A DNA stretch of 45,666 nucleotides from DATLFQ01 sp035540915 (GCA_035540915.1 DATLFQ010000041.1:1-45666); one strand, 5' to 3'. Counted from the stretch's first letter, positions 1 to 7,998 are shown. The notes: generated from the letters alone by a model not told the origin. Made by a program: numbers and translations.

Positions 1-330
1 GCCGACACCGGTCGTCTCCCAGCTGGGCTCGACGAAGCCGGCCGTCTCCAGCCAGCGCAGGGCCCGGTAGATCCGGCCCGGGTTGCTGCGGTCGAAGCCC
101 ATGGGCTCCAGGCGGGTCAGCAGGTCGTAGCCGTGACCGGGGGCCTCGTCCAGCAGCAGCAGGAGGCAGGCCCGGATGATGCCGCGTCGGGACGCCAGCT
201 GGTCCTCGAGCCGGGAGGTGACGTTGGCCTCCGTCATCACCGCAGGGGTGCCGCGGACAGTGGGCCGGGCGCTGCGGTAGTCATCGAGGACCACCGGCTG
301 GGGGATGAGGGGAAACGGGGCATCAGCCAT
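1..330 (-). CDS. PadR-family transcriptional regulator (partial, C-terminus beyond window)
   Basis: The reverse strand reads an open frame from ATG at 330 to the window edge, so the 3' end is missing. After about 45 residues of leader it shows a PadR-type winged helix: RACLLLLLDEAPGHGYDLL, then GRIYRALRWLETAGFVEPSW. PadR proteins are dimeric DNA-binding repressors that often control transporters or stress genes; the ligand cannot be told from the N-terminal domain. An alternative start is ATG at 237, which would remove a non-conserved leader. The 330 start is favoured because a TANNNT -10-like motif lies 6 nt upstream of it, as for a leaderless actinobacterial transcript. It is separated from mgtC by 141 nt and is probably independently transcribed. 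Confidence 0.75.
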   Translation of the reverse strand, partial: MADAPFPLIPQPVVLDDYRSARPTVRGTPAVMTEANVTSRLEDQLASRRGIIRACLLLLLDEAPGHGYDLLTRLEPMGFDRSNPGRIYRALRWLETAGFVEPSWETTGVG

Positions 331-336
331 ACTGTC

Positions 337-368
337 ACCGTACGAGTTGGCCCTAAGGGCCAGGTCAA
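337..368 (-). promoter_or_regulatory. Putative promoter/operator of the PadR-family gene
   Basis: On the minus strand TTGACC (363-368) could be a -35 and TACGGT (337-342) a -10, the latter 6 nt before ATG 330. Between them lies a perfect inverted repeat TGGCCC-TAA-GGGCCA (348-362). The spacer is 20 nt, longer than the usual 17. The position suggests an operator, perhaps for autorepression by the PadR protein. The sequence does not match the ATGT-N8-ACAT pattern of well-known PadR sites. Confidence 0.35.
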
Positions 369-471
369 GTACCTTCGTGTCGCACCGGCGCTCGGTCGCC
401 GACGACGCATGGGTTCGCCTTTCCCCTTCGTGCGGAAGCCCACCTGGCTGCCCCTGCTGCTCGGACCGAGG

Positions 472-1188
472 CTACGTCACTTCGAGGCTGGACACGTCCG
501 GCCTATCGGCCAATGGGGCCACAAGCGCCTCGAGGTCGGCTCCACGCTTGCCGCGCACCTGCGCCCGCACCACCGTGGCGCCGTCGCTGTCACCCACTTT
601 CAGGGAACCGAGCCGCACGCCCTCGAGCGCGCACAGGGCGCTGATGACGTCCGAGGCCTCGGCGCCCTCGCTCAGGTGGACGAGCACGCTGTCCCGCTCG
701 CGGCCGAACCGGCTCGTCGCCCAGCGGCCCGGGGCCCGCAGACCGACGAGGGCGACGAGCAGCGCGCCGGTGGTGACCAGCGTGGCGAAGTAGCTGCCCA
801 ACGCGCAGCCCAGCCCGATGGCGGCGGTCACCCACAAGCTGGCCGCCGTGGTGAGGCCCCGGACGGTGGCGCCGTACTTGAGGATGGCACCACCACCGAG
901 GAACCCGACTCCGGTGACGATGTTGGACGCCACTCGCGTGGGGTCGACCTGGAAGTTGGTCTCGGACCGCAGGGCGTCGAACCCGGCGAAGCCGTACCCG
1001 CCGGCGATGCCGAACAGGGCCGCTCCCAGCGCCACGCTCACGTGGGTGCGCAGCCCGGCCGGGTGGTCGTTGACCTCGCGCTCGAGGCCGACGAGGCCAC
1101 CGAGGAGCGCGGCCAGGAGGATGCGGCCCCCCAGCTCGAGCCTGGAGGGCAGGTCGATGGCCGCCAGGACGGCGATTGCGGTGTTCAC
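472..1188 (-). CDS. MgtC/SapB-family inner-membrane protein
   Basis: 238-residue protein. The N-terminal half (about residues 12-150) has several hydrophobic segments and the family signature LLAALLGGLVGLEREVNDH, followed by GLRTHVSVALGAALF and TGVGFLGGGAILK. The C-terminal roughly 85 residues are soluble and resemble the regulatory tail of MgtC-like proteins. Members of the family act in low-Mg2+ adaptation and modulate ATP synthase or membrane potential in pathogens; the role in free-living actinobacteria is unclear. The GTG start at 1188 overlaps the pcrA stop by 4 nt (GTGA), so the two genes are probably translationally coupled. The open frame continues upstream, but that part lies in pcrA in another frame and has no family similarity. 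Confidence 0.85.
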   Translation of the reverse strand: MNTAIAVLAAIDLPSRLELGGRILLAALLGGLVGLEREVNDHPAGLRTHVSVALGAALFGIAGGYGFAGFDALRSETNFQVDPTRVASNIVTGVGFLGGGAILKYGATVRGLTTAASLWVTAAIGLGCALGSYFATLVTTGALLVALVGLRAPGRWATSRFGRERDSVLVHLSEGAEASDVISALCALEGVRLGSLKVGDSDGATVVRAQVRGKRGADLEALVAPLADRPDVSSLEVT

Positions 1189-3407
1189 GGCCTCTTGAGT
1201 GGAGCGAAAGCGAGCGCCAGGCGCTTCTCCCCCAACCCGGGGAACCGCACGACCGCCTCGGCGTCGTCGCCGGCGCCGTAGACCTCCAGCACCACCCCCT
1301 CGCCCCACTTGGCGTGGACGACGTCGTCGCCGGCCCGCAGGCCCAGCGCCTCGGCGCCCGCACCGCTGCGGACCGGCCGGGCCGGCTCCTTGGCGTCGCG
1401 CAGGATGGCGTCGACCACCTCGCGCCGGCGGGCCTGGCCGCCAAAGCCGCCACCACCCCCACTCCCGGCCCCGCCGCTGCGGCCGGCCGACCGGCGGTAG
1501 CCACCGTCGGCAAGGACGGTCAGCTCCTCGGGGATCTCGGCCAGGAAGCGGCTCGGCGGGTTGTACTGCGTCGAGCCCCACAGGGTCCGGCACCAGGCGT
1601 GGCTGAGGTGCAGCCGCCGCTGGGCCCGGGTGATGCCGACGTAGCAGAGCCGGCGCTCCTCCTCCAGCTCGTCGGGGTCGCTGAGGGCGCGCAGGTGCGG
1701 GAACACCCCGTCCTCCAGTCCGACCAGGAACACCGACGGGTACTCCAGGCCCTTGGCCGTGTGCAGCGTCATCAGCACGACCTTTGACTCGTCACCGTCG
1801 ACCTGGTCGGCGTCGGCCACCAGGCTCACCGATTCCAGGAAAGCGTCCAGCTCGTGGTACTCGGCCGCCATGCCCAGCAGCTCGCCGACGTTCTCGACCC
1901 GGCCCACCGCCTCGAGGCTGCGCTCGGCCTCCAGCTCGGCGACGTAACCGGTGCGCTCGATGACCGCCTCCAACACGTCGTGCGGCGTGGCGCCGGCCGC
2001 CACCCGCTCGCGCAGCTCGCCGAGCACGGCGAGCAGGTCGGCGATCCCGCCGAGCGCCCGGCCGGTCACCCCGGCGCGCTCGGCGGCAGCGAGGGCGTCG
2101 GCGAACGTCAGCGACTGGCCCGCCGCCCACCGGTCCAGCCGGCCGATGCTGGTGTCCCCGACGCCTCGCTTGGGCACGTTGACCACCCGTTTGAGCGACA
2201 CCTCGTCCAGCGGGTTGGCCACCGCCCGGAGGTAGGCCAGCAGGTCCTTGACCTCCTTGCGGTCGAAGAACCGGGTGCCCCCCACGACGGTGTAGGGGAT
2301 GTCGGCCCGCACCAGCGCCTCCTCCACCACCCGGCTCTGGGCGTTGGTGCGGTAGAAGACGGCCAGGTCGCCCCACGAGCAACCCCGGCGCCGCAGGGCG
2401 CGCATCTGCTGCGCCACCCACGCCGCCTCGTCGTGCTCGTCCTGGGCGTGGTAGCGCTGGATCAGCTCGCCGCCGACCTGTTCGGTCCACAGCGCCTTGG
2501 GCTTGCGCATGGCGTTGTTGGCGATGACGGCGTTGGCGGCGTCGAGAATGGTCTGGCTGGATCGGTAGTTCTGCTCCAGCACCACCGTGGCAGCGTCGGG
2601 GAACGCCTCCTCGAACTCCAAGATGTTGCGTATGTCGGCGCCCCGGAAGCGGTACACGGACTGGTCCGAGTCGCCCACGACGCAGACGTTGCGGTGCTCG
2701 CCGCCGAGCAGCATGACGAACTCGTTCTGCGCCCGGTTGGTGTCCTGGTACTCGTCGACGAGAATGTGGCGGAATCGCTGTCGGTACGACGCCAGCACGT
2801 CCGGCTGTGACCGCAGCAGCTCGACGGCGACCATCAGCAGGTCGTCGAAGTCCATGGCGCTGGCCGCCCGCAGCCGCTGCTGGTACTCCCGGTAGACGTC
2901 GGCGATGTGGCGGTCGTAGGGGCTGCGGGCCCGCTCGGCGAAGGCCTCGACCCCGACCAGCTCGTTCTTGGCCGTGCTGATGACGCCGTGCACGGCCCGG
3001 GGCGGCAGCTTCTTGGGGTCGAGGTCGAGGTCCCGCAGCACGTAGCCGGTGAGCCGGTGGGCGTCGGCCTGGTCGTAGATGGTGAACGAGGACCGGTACC
3101 CCAGCCGGTCGGCGTCGCGGCGCAGGATGCGGACACAGGCCGAGTGGAAGGTCGACACCCACATGCGCTCGGCCACCGGGCCGACGAGCGCGGCTACCCG
3201 CTGCTTCATCTCGTCGGCCGCCTTGTTGGTGAAGGTGATGGCCAGGATGGCGAAGGGCGAAACGCCCCGTTCGATCAGGTGGGCCACCCGGTGCGTGAGC
3301 ACACGGGTCTTGCCCGAGCCGGCTCCGGCGACGATCAGCAGCGGTCCCTCGCCGTGCAGGACGGCCTCCTGCTGGACCGGGTTGAGGCCAGCCAGCAGGT
3401 CCGCCAT
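1185..3407 (-). CDS. pcrA: ATP-dependent DNA helicase PcrA/UvrD
   Basis: 740-residue superfamily 1A 3'-5' helicase acting in nucleotide excision repair and in clearing stalled replication or transcription complexes. Visible motifs are: Q-motif LNPVQQEAV near residue 8; Walker A GAGSGKT (28-34); motif II DEYQD (218-222); motif III VVGDSDQSVYRFRGA (about 243-257); motif V VMTLHTAKGLEYPSVFLVG; and motif VI EERRLCYVGITRAQRRL. The C-terminus after a Gly-rich linker, VVHAKWGEGVVLEVYG onward, matches the Tudor-like domain by which PcrA binds RNA polymerase. Length is normal for PcrA. It starts with ATG at 3407 and is followed by mgtC through a GTGA overlap. No SOS box is seen in the short upstream gap. 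Confidence 0.96.
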   Translation of the reverse strand: MADLLAGLNPVQQEAVLHGEGPLLIVAGAGSGKTRVLTHRVAHLIERGVSPFAILAITFTNKAADEMKQRVAALVGPVAERMWVSTFHSACVRILRRDADRLGYRSSFTIYDQADAHRLTGYVLRDLDLDPKKLPPRAVHGVISTAKNELVGVEAFAERARSPYDRHIADVYREYQQRLRAASAMDFDDLLMVAVELLRSQPDVLASYRQRFRHILVDEYQDTNRAQNEFVMLLGGEHRNVCVVGDSDQSVYRFRGADIRNILEFEEAFPDAATVVLEQNYRSSQTILDAANAVIANNAMRKPKALWTEQVGGELIQRYHAQDEHDEAAWVAQQMRALRRRGCSWGDLAVFYRTNAQSRVVEEALVRADIPYTVVGGTRFFDRKEVKDLLAYLRAVANPLDEVSLKRVVNVPKRGVGDTSIGRLDRWAAGQSLTFADALAAAERAGVTGRALGGIADLLAVLGELRERVAAGATPHDVLEAVIERTGYVAELEAERSLEAVGRVENVGELLGMAAEYHELDAFLESVSLVADADQVDGDESKVVLMTLHTAKGLEYPSVFLVGLEDGVFPHLRALSDPDELEEERRLCYVGITRAQRRLHLSHAWCRTLWGSTQYNPPSRFLAEIPEELTVLADGGYRRSAGRSGGAGSGGGGGFGGQARRREVVDAILRDAKEPARPVRSGAGAEALGLRAGDDVVHAKWGEGVVLEVYGAGDDAEAVVRFPGLGEKRLALAFAPLKRP

Positions 3408-3460
3408 GGGTGGACCAGGCTACCGGCGCGTCGGCGACGGGGGCAGGAGGCGGCTGGTGT

Positions 3461-3758
3461 TCAGGCGCTGTTCCCGCCGACGATCTCGTCGAGGATGAAG
3501 ACAAGCAACGAGGCTTGCGTCGGATCGCCCTCAAGGACCTGATAACGGGACCGGTACTCGACAGGAAGGGTAGCTGATGACACCGCGGCCCAGGCGGCGT
3601 TGAGTTCCCTCATCAGCCGATCCGCTTCCGCCTGCACGTCCGGTGGTGCACCCTGATGTCGGTCGGGATGGAGGACCTGCGCACGCCGGAGAAAAGGCAC
3701 GTCGCGCTTCGGCCATGGAGGCGGATTCGTCGATGCCCAGAGTCGCCCAGCCGTCCAC
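3461..3758 (-). pseudogene. J-domain (DnaJ-like) small protein gene with a one-base frameshift
   Basis: Two overlapping minus-strand frames together encode one J-domain. The upstream frame gives DGWATLGIDESASMAEARRAF. The downstream frame continues FLRRAQVLHPDRHQGAPPD with the diagnostic HPD motif, then DRLMRELNAAWAAVSSAT, and ends at 3461. They join if one T is removed from the TTTT run complementary to 3692-3695 (GCC TTTT CTC read as GCC TTT CTC). Restored, the product is about 98 residues: an N-terminal J-domain and a 40-residue tail. J-domains stimulate Hsp70 ATPase. The start is uncertain (GTG 3758 used here; a TTG at 3806 is also possible). The defect is either a homopolymer sequencing error or a real decay mutation. 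Confidence 0.6.
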
Positions 3759-3849
3759 GCCGATGCACTGTTGTCGATCGAAGAAGCTCCGCAACACGAA
3801 CCTCAAATCGCTCGAATACCGATGCCATCTGCTCAGATATCCTCCTGTA

Positions 3850-3865
3850 TCGAACGTATGTTTGG
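3850..3865. promoter_or_regulatory. LexA/SOS-box-like operator
   Basis: TCGAACGTATGTTTGG fits the actinobacterial LexA operator TCGAAC-N4-GTTCGA at 10 of 12 defined bases. The left half-site is perfect and the right half-site has two changes. It lies 12 bp before the GTG of the DUF222/HNH gene and directly abuts the proposed -10 hexamer, so bound LexA would block that promoter. Several 13E12-family HNH genes of Mycobacterium tuberculosis are known to carry SOS boxes, which supports the assignment. Confidence 0.6.
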
Positions 3866-3880
3866 TACGCTGTCCCTGTG
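3866..3880 (+). promoter_or_regulatory. Leaderless promoter of the DUF222/HNH gene
   Basis: TACGCT (3866-3871) matches the actinobacterial TANNNT -10 consensus. It is followed by exactly 6 nt and then the GTG start at 3878, the spacing expected when transcription begins at the start codon. No Shine-Dalgarno sequence precedes the GTG, consistent with leaderless translation. The SOS-box-like sequence occupies the spacer/-35 region. Confidence 0.5.
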
Positions 3881-5629
3881 CCCGAGGTGCCCGCCACTGA
3901 ACAGGAAGTGGCCCGCCTGGAGGTCGAGATCGCCAAGGTCTGCGGTGTGATCAACGCCGCCACCGGGCGGCTGGTGTCGCTGATCAGCGAGGTGCTGGCC
4001 GCCGGTGCGTGGGAGGGGGCCGGCATCGTCTCGCCTGCGCACTGGGTGGCCTGGCGCTGCGGCGTGTCGTCTTCCCGGGCCCGGGCACTGGTGTCCATGG
4101 CCGCCCGGCTGGCTGAACTGCCCGCCACCCGGGCCGCCCTGCAGGCGGGGTCGCTGAGCGAAGACCAGGCCAAGCTGGTGTGCCGTCACGCCAGCGCTGC
4201 CACCGACGCGGAGATGGCCGGGTTCGCGCGGCAGGCCACCGTCAGCCAGCTGACCCGCACGCTCGGCAGCTACCGGCGCGAGGACGACCCGGTCACGACC
4301 CGGCCGGTCGAGGACAGCGGGGGCGCTCCGGAGGAGGTGCGCACCGTCAGCTTCGGCTACGACGACGACGGCACCTGGCGGCTGTCAGCCCACCTTCCCC
4401 CCGACCAGGGCGCCCTGGTGGAACAGGCGCTGGTCGAGCGCCGTGACGGGCTGTTCCACAGCGGCGAGTCCGAGGAGGCGTCGGCCGCCCGGGTCAGCTG
4501 GGCCGACGCCCTGGTGGGCGTGGCCGAGGCGTCTCTGGCCGGGGCCGCCGAGTCCCGCCCCCACCGCGAGCGCCACCAGTTCCTGGTTCACCTGAGCGTC
4601 GGCGACGGTCAGGGCGCCCACGTACACGGCGGGCCGGCCCTGCCCGACAGCCTGCGCCGCCTGCTGGGGTGCGACGGGTCGGCCAAGCCGGTGTGGGAGC
4701 GCCATGGTGTGGCCCTCAGCGTGGGACGAGCCCAGCGCATCGTCCCGGCGCGCACCCGCATCGCCGTGGAGGAGCGTGATCGGGGCTGCGTGGCGCCGGG
4801 GTGCGACCGCCGCCGCTGGCTGCAGGTCCGCCACCTGGTGCACTGGGAGGACGGCGGGCCCACCGACACCGCCAATTTGGTGTGCCTCTGCGGCGCCCAC
4901 CATCGAGCCCACCACCGGGGCCTGCTGGGCATCGAAGGCAACGCCGACCGGCGCGGCGGACTCGTCTTCACCGACCAGCGGGGCCGGGTGGTGGCCGGAT
5001 GTGGCCGCCCCGACCCGCCGGGCGACCCGCCCGAACAACCCGCCGCACGCCTCGCCGTCCCGACCGGCAACTGGGTGCACCCGTCCAGAGAACGGGTCGA
5101 CCGGCGCTGGGTCTACTTCAACGAACCGGCTCCGGCTAGGTCACTCCCACTCGATGGTGCCGGGGGGCTTGGAGGTGATGTCGAGGGCGACCCGGTTGAC
5201 GCCGGGCACCTCGTTGATGATGCGGGTCGAGAGGCGCTCCAGCACGTCGGCCGGCAGCCGCGCCCAGTCGGCCGTCATGGCGTCCTCGGAGGTGACGGCC
5301 CGGATGACGACGGGATAGGCGTAGGTGCGCTCGTCGCCCATGACGCCCACGCTGCGGACGGCGACCAGCACGGCGAAGCTCTGCCACAGCTCCCGGTACA
5401 GCCCGGCCCGCTTGACCTCCTCGGTGACGATGGCGTCGGCGGCCCGCAGGATGCCCAGGCGCTCGGGGGTGACCTCACCGACGATGCGCACGGCCAGGCC
5501 CGGACCGGGGAACGGCTGGCGCCACACGATCTCCTCGGGCAGGCCCAGCTCCTCGCCGACGGCCCGCACCTCGTCCTTGAACAGGTTGCGCAGCGGCTCG
5601 ACCAGCTCGAAGTCCATGTCGTCGGGTAG
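3878..5629 (+). CDS. DUF222 / HNH endonuclease domain protein (13E12 family), 3' end probably run-through
   Basis: The frame from GTG 3878 encodes an alpha-helical DUF222 region (about residues 10-280, e.g. RALVSMAARLAELPATRAAL). A C-terminal HNH fold follows: CVAPGCDRRRWLQVRHLVHW, EDGGPTDTANLVCLCGAHHR and AHHRGLLGI. The catalytic His before L, the Asn of TANL, the CxxxC and CxxHH metal ligands are all present. Family members are presumed DNA nucleases, often multicopy and LexA-regulated; the substrate is unknown. The recognisable protein ends at RRWVYFNEP near 5128. A TAG at 5137-5139, one frame away, lies just before the guaA stop. As it stands the frame continues to 5629, antisense to guaA, adding a non-homologous tail of about 160 residues. 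A lost base near 5130 or a genuine stop loss is likely, so the true end is probably 5139. Confidence 0.8.
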   Translation: MPEVPATEQEVARLEVEIAKVCGVINAATGRLVSLISEVLAAGAWEGAGIVSPAHWVAWRCGVSSSRARALVSMAARLAELPATRAALQAGSLSEDQAKLVCRHASAATDAEMAGFARQATVSQLTRTLGSYRREDDPVTTRPVEDSGGAPEEVRTVSFGYDDDGTWRLSAHLPPDQGALVEQALVERRDGLFHSGESEEASAARVSWADALVGVAEASLAGAAESRPHRERHQFLVHLSVGDGQGAHVHGGPALPDSLRRLLGCDGSAKPVWERHGVALSVGRAQRIVPARTRIAVEERDRGCVAPGCDRRRWLQVRHLVHWEDGGPTDTANLVCLCGAHHRAHHRGLLGIEGNADRRGGLVFTDQRGRVVAGCGRPDPPGDPPEQPAARLAVPTGNWVHPSRERVDRRWVYFNEPAPARSLPLDGAGGLGGDVEGDPVDAGHLVDDAGREALQHVGRQPRPVGRHGVLGGDGPDDDGIGVGALVAHDAHAADGDQHGEALPQLPVQPGPLDLLGDDGVGGPQDAQALGGDLTDDAHGQARTGERLAPHDLLGQAQLLADGPHLVLEQVAQRLDQLEVHVVG

Positions 5630-6688
5630 GCCGCCGACGTTGTGGTGGCTCTTGATGCGGGCGGCATCCTTGGTGCCCGACTCGATGATGTCGGGGTACA
5701 GCGTGCCCTGGACCAAAAAGCGGGCGTCCTGCAGGTCCCGGGCCACCTCCTCGAAGACGCGGATGAAGGTGGCACCGATGATCTTGCGCTTGGCCTCGGG
5801 GTCGGTGACGCCGGCCAGGGCCTCGACGAAGCGGTCGGCCGCCTTGACGTGGATCAGGTCAACCTCGAACTGGCGGCGGAAGGTGTCCTCCACCTGCTCG
5901 GCCTCGCCGGCCCGCATCAGCCCCGTGTCGACGAAGACGCAGGTGAGCTGGTCGCCGACCGCCTTGTGCACGATCGCGGCGGCCACCGCCGAGTCGACCC
6001 CTCCCGACAGCCCGCACAGCACCTTGGCCCCGCCCACCTGCCGGCGGATGGCGGCCACCGAACGGTCGATGACCGAGGTCATGGTCCAGCTCGGGCGGCA
6101 GCCGGCCACGTCGTAGAGGAAGTTCTTCAACAGCTCCTGGCCCCTCGGCGTGTGGGCCACCTCGGGGTGGAACTGCACGCCGTAGACCCGGCGCTGGGAA
6201 TCCTCGAGGGCGGCCACCGGCGCCTCGGCCGTGGACGCCACCACCCGGAACCCGGGCGGAGCCTCGACGATCGAGTCGCCGTGGCTCATCCACACCTCCT
6301 GCTCCAGCGGCAGCTCGGCGAACAGCGCCGACCCGCCGGCCACCGCCAGCGCGGTGCGCCCGTACTCGCCCCGGCCGGTGCGGGCCACCTCGCCGCCCAG
6401 CTGCTGGGCCACCAGCTGCGCGCCGTAGCAGATGCCGAGAACCGGGGCCCCGGCATCGAAGACGGCGGGGTCGATGCCCGGAGCCCCGGCCGCGTGCACC
6501 GACTTCGGACCGCCGGACAGGATGATGGCCGCCGGCCGGCGCGCCACCATCTCGGCCACCGGCATCGTGTGCGGCACGATCTCGGAGTAGACGTGCGCCT
6601 CGCGCACCCGCCGGGCGATGAGCTGCGCGTACTGGGCGCCGAAATCGACCACCAGCACCGTGTCGAACGGCGCCGTGCCCGTGGCCAT
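5141..6688 (-). CDS. guaA: GMP synthase (glutamine-hydrolysing)
   Basis: 515 residues converting XMP, ATP and glutamine to GMP, the last step of de novo guanine nucleotide synthesis. The N-terminal class I amidotransferase has the nucleophile in GICYG (Cys87) and the His/Glu pair in FHPEV (His174, Glu176). The ATP-pyrophosphatase domain has the PP-loop SGGVDS (228-233). The C-terminal dimerisation domain ends in the conserved KPPGTIEWE. Length and motif order are standard. It starts 5 nt after the guaB3 stop, so the two are co-transcribed. Its 3' half is overlapped on the other strand by the run-through frame of the DUF222/HNH gene. Confidence 0.97.
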   Translation of the reverse strand: MATGTAPFDTVLVVDFGAQYAQLIARRVREAHVYSEIVPHTMPVAEMVARRPAAIILSGGPKSVHAAGAPGIDPAVFDAGAPVLGICYGAQLVAQQLGGEVARTGRGEYGRTALAVAGGSALFAELPLEQEVWMSHGDSIVEAPPGFRVVASTAEAPVAALEDSQRRVYGVQFHPEVAHTPRGQELLKNFLYDVAGCRPSWTMTSVIDRSVAAIRRQVGGAKVLCGLSGGVDSAVAAAIVHKAVGDQLTCVFVDTGLMRAGEAEQVEDTFRRQFEVDLIHVKAADRFVEALAGVTDPEAKRKIIGATFIRVFEEVARDLQDARFLVQGTLYPDIIESGTKDAARIKSHHNVGGLPDDMDFELVEPLRNLFKDEVRAVGEELGLPEEIVWRQPFPGPGLAVRIVGEVTPERLGILRAADAIVTEEVKRAGLYRELWQSFAVLVAVRSVGVMGDERTYAYPVVIRAVTSEDAMTADWARLPADVLERLSTRIINEVPGVNRVALDITSKPPGTIEWE

Positions 6689-6693
6689 CGGCG

Positions 6694-7857
6694 TCAGTGC
6701 CCCATGCCGACGCCCTGCGAGCGCTGGAAGAACTTCCCCTCGGTCTGCAGGGCCGGGGCCACCATCACCTCGGCCTTCTGGAACTCCTTCACGGTCTCGC
6801 TGCCGCAGGTGGCCATGGAGGTGCGCAGCGCGCCGAACAGGTTCATGCGGCCGTCGTTCTCGTGGGCCGGGCCGACCAGGATCTCGCGCAGGCTGCCCCG
6901 GACCTCGGTGCGCACCCGGGCGCCCCGGGGCAGGGTCGGATGGAAGGTGGCCATCCCCCAGTGGTAGCCACGGCCTGGCGCCTCGTGGGCTGAGGTGAGA
7001 GGTGAGCCGATCATCACCGCGTCGGCGCCGCAGGCGATGGCCTTGGCGATGTCGCCGCCCCTGCTCATGCCACCGTCGGCGATCACGTGCACGTAGACGC
7101 CGGTCTCGTCGAGGTGGCGCATGCGGGCGCCGGCCGCGTCGGCGATGGCGGTGGCCTGGGGAACGCCGACGCCGAGCACCCCGCGGGTGGTGCAGGCATT
7201 GCCGGGCCCCACGCCGACCAGCACGCCGACCGCCCCGGTGCGCATGAGCTGGATGGCGCCCTTGTAGGAGGCGCAGCCGCCGACGATGACCGGCGTCTCC
7301 AGCTCGCGGATGAAGCGCTTGAGGTTCAGCGGCTCGGTCGTGCGGGACACGTGCTCGGCCGACACGACCGTTCCCTGGATCACCAACAGGTCAAGCTCGG
7401 CGGCGGTGACGGCGGCGGCGAACTGCTGGACCCGCTGGGGGGTAAGCGAGGCGCACGACACCACGCCGGCGTCGCGGATCTCCCGGATGCGCTGGGTGAC
7501 CAGCTCGGGCTTGATCGGCTCGGCATAGATCTGCTGCATCCGGGCCGTGGCCTTGTCGTTGTCGAGCTGGGCGATCTCCTCGAACAGGGGCTCGGGGTCC
7601 TCGTAGCGGGCCCACAGGCCCTCGAGGTTGAGCACGCCGACGCCGCCCAGGCGCCCGACCTCGATGGCCGTGGCCGGGCTGACGACCCCGTCCATGGCGG
7701 CCGCCATGCAGGGCAGGTCGAAGCGGAAGGCGTCGATCTCCCAGGAGATGTCGACGTCCTCGGGATCGCGGGTGCGCCGGCTCGGCACGATGGCGATGTC
7801 GTCGAACCCGTAGGCCCGCCGCCCGGACTTCCCGATGCCGATCTCGACCTCAGCCAC
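6694..7857 (-). CDS. guaB3: GuaB3-family IMP dehydrogenase-related protein
   Basis: 387-residue TIM-barrel protein of the IMPDH/GMP reductase superfamily without the CBS pair found in canonical GuaB. The N-terminus YGFDDIAIVPSRRTRDPEDV and the loop GPGNACTTRGVLGVGVPQ (Cys222 as the thioimidate nucleophile) are typical of GuaB3. The phosphate-binding region is HVIADGGMSRGGDIAKAI. As I recall, a cyanobacterial GuaB3 has been reported to have IMP dehydrogenase activity; function here is inferred. The GTG start is at 7857 with a purine-rich AGGAAGGGG upstream. It forms an operon with guaA. No canonical CBS-containing guaB lies in this window. Confidence 0.9.
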   Translation of the reverse strand: MAEVEIGIGKSGRRAYGFDDIAIVPSRRTRDPEDVDISWEIDAFRFDLPCMAAAMDGVVSPATAIEVGRLGGVGVLNLEGLWARYEDPEPLFEEIAQLDNDKATARMQQIYAEPIKPELVTQRIREIRDAGVVSCASLTPQRVQQFAAAVTAAELDLLVIQGTVVSAEHVSRTTEPLNLKRFIRELETPVIVGGCASYKGAIQLMRTGAVGVLVGVGPGNACTTRGVLGVGVPQATAIADAAGARMRHLDETGVYVHVIADGGMSRGGDIAKAIACGADAVMIGSPLTSAHEAPGRGYHWGMATFHPTLPRGARVRTEVRGSLREILVGPAHENDGRMNLFGALRTSMATCGSETVKEFQKAEVMVAPALQTEGKFFQRSQGVGMGH

Positions 7858-7892
7858 GTGGCCGCACCCCTTCCTGGGCGCCGAAAGAGGGA

Positions 7893-7898
7893 AGTCTA
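7893..7898 (-). promoter_or_regulatory. Putative -10 element for guaB3-guaA
   Basis: On the minus strand TAGACT fits the TANNNT consensus about 35 nt before the guaB3 GTG, inside the imperfect dyad GGAAAGTAGACTTCC. No convincing -35 is visible. Confidence 0.3.
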
Positions 7899-7998
7899 CT
7901 TTCCTGCGCCGCCCGGTCCCGGGAGGCCGGCTCCCGGCCCGGGTCCCATTGCCGACGAACCGCTCCAGCCGGCGCCGTTTGTGACCGATGGAACCGTA

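Noticed and set aside
7910..7945. GC-rich palindromic block between guaB3 and the small plus-strand gene
   Set aside because: Short overlapping CCGG-type palindromes are expected at this base composition; no clear terminator or operator pattern could be defined.
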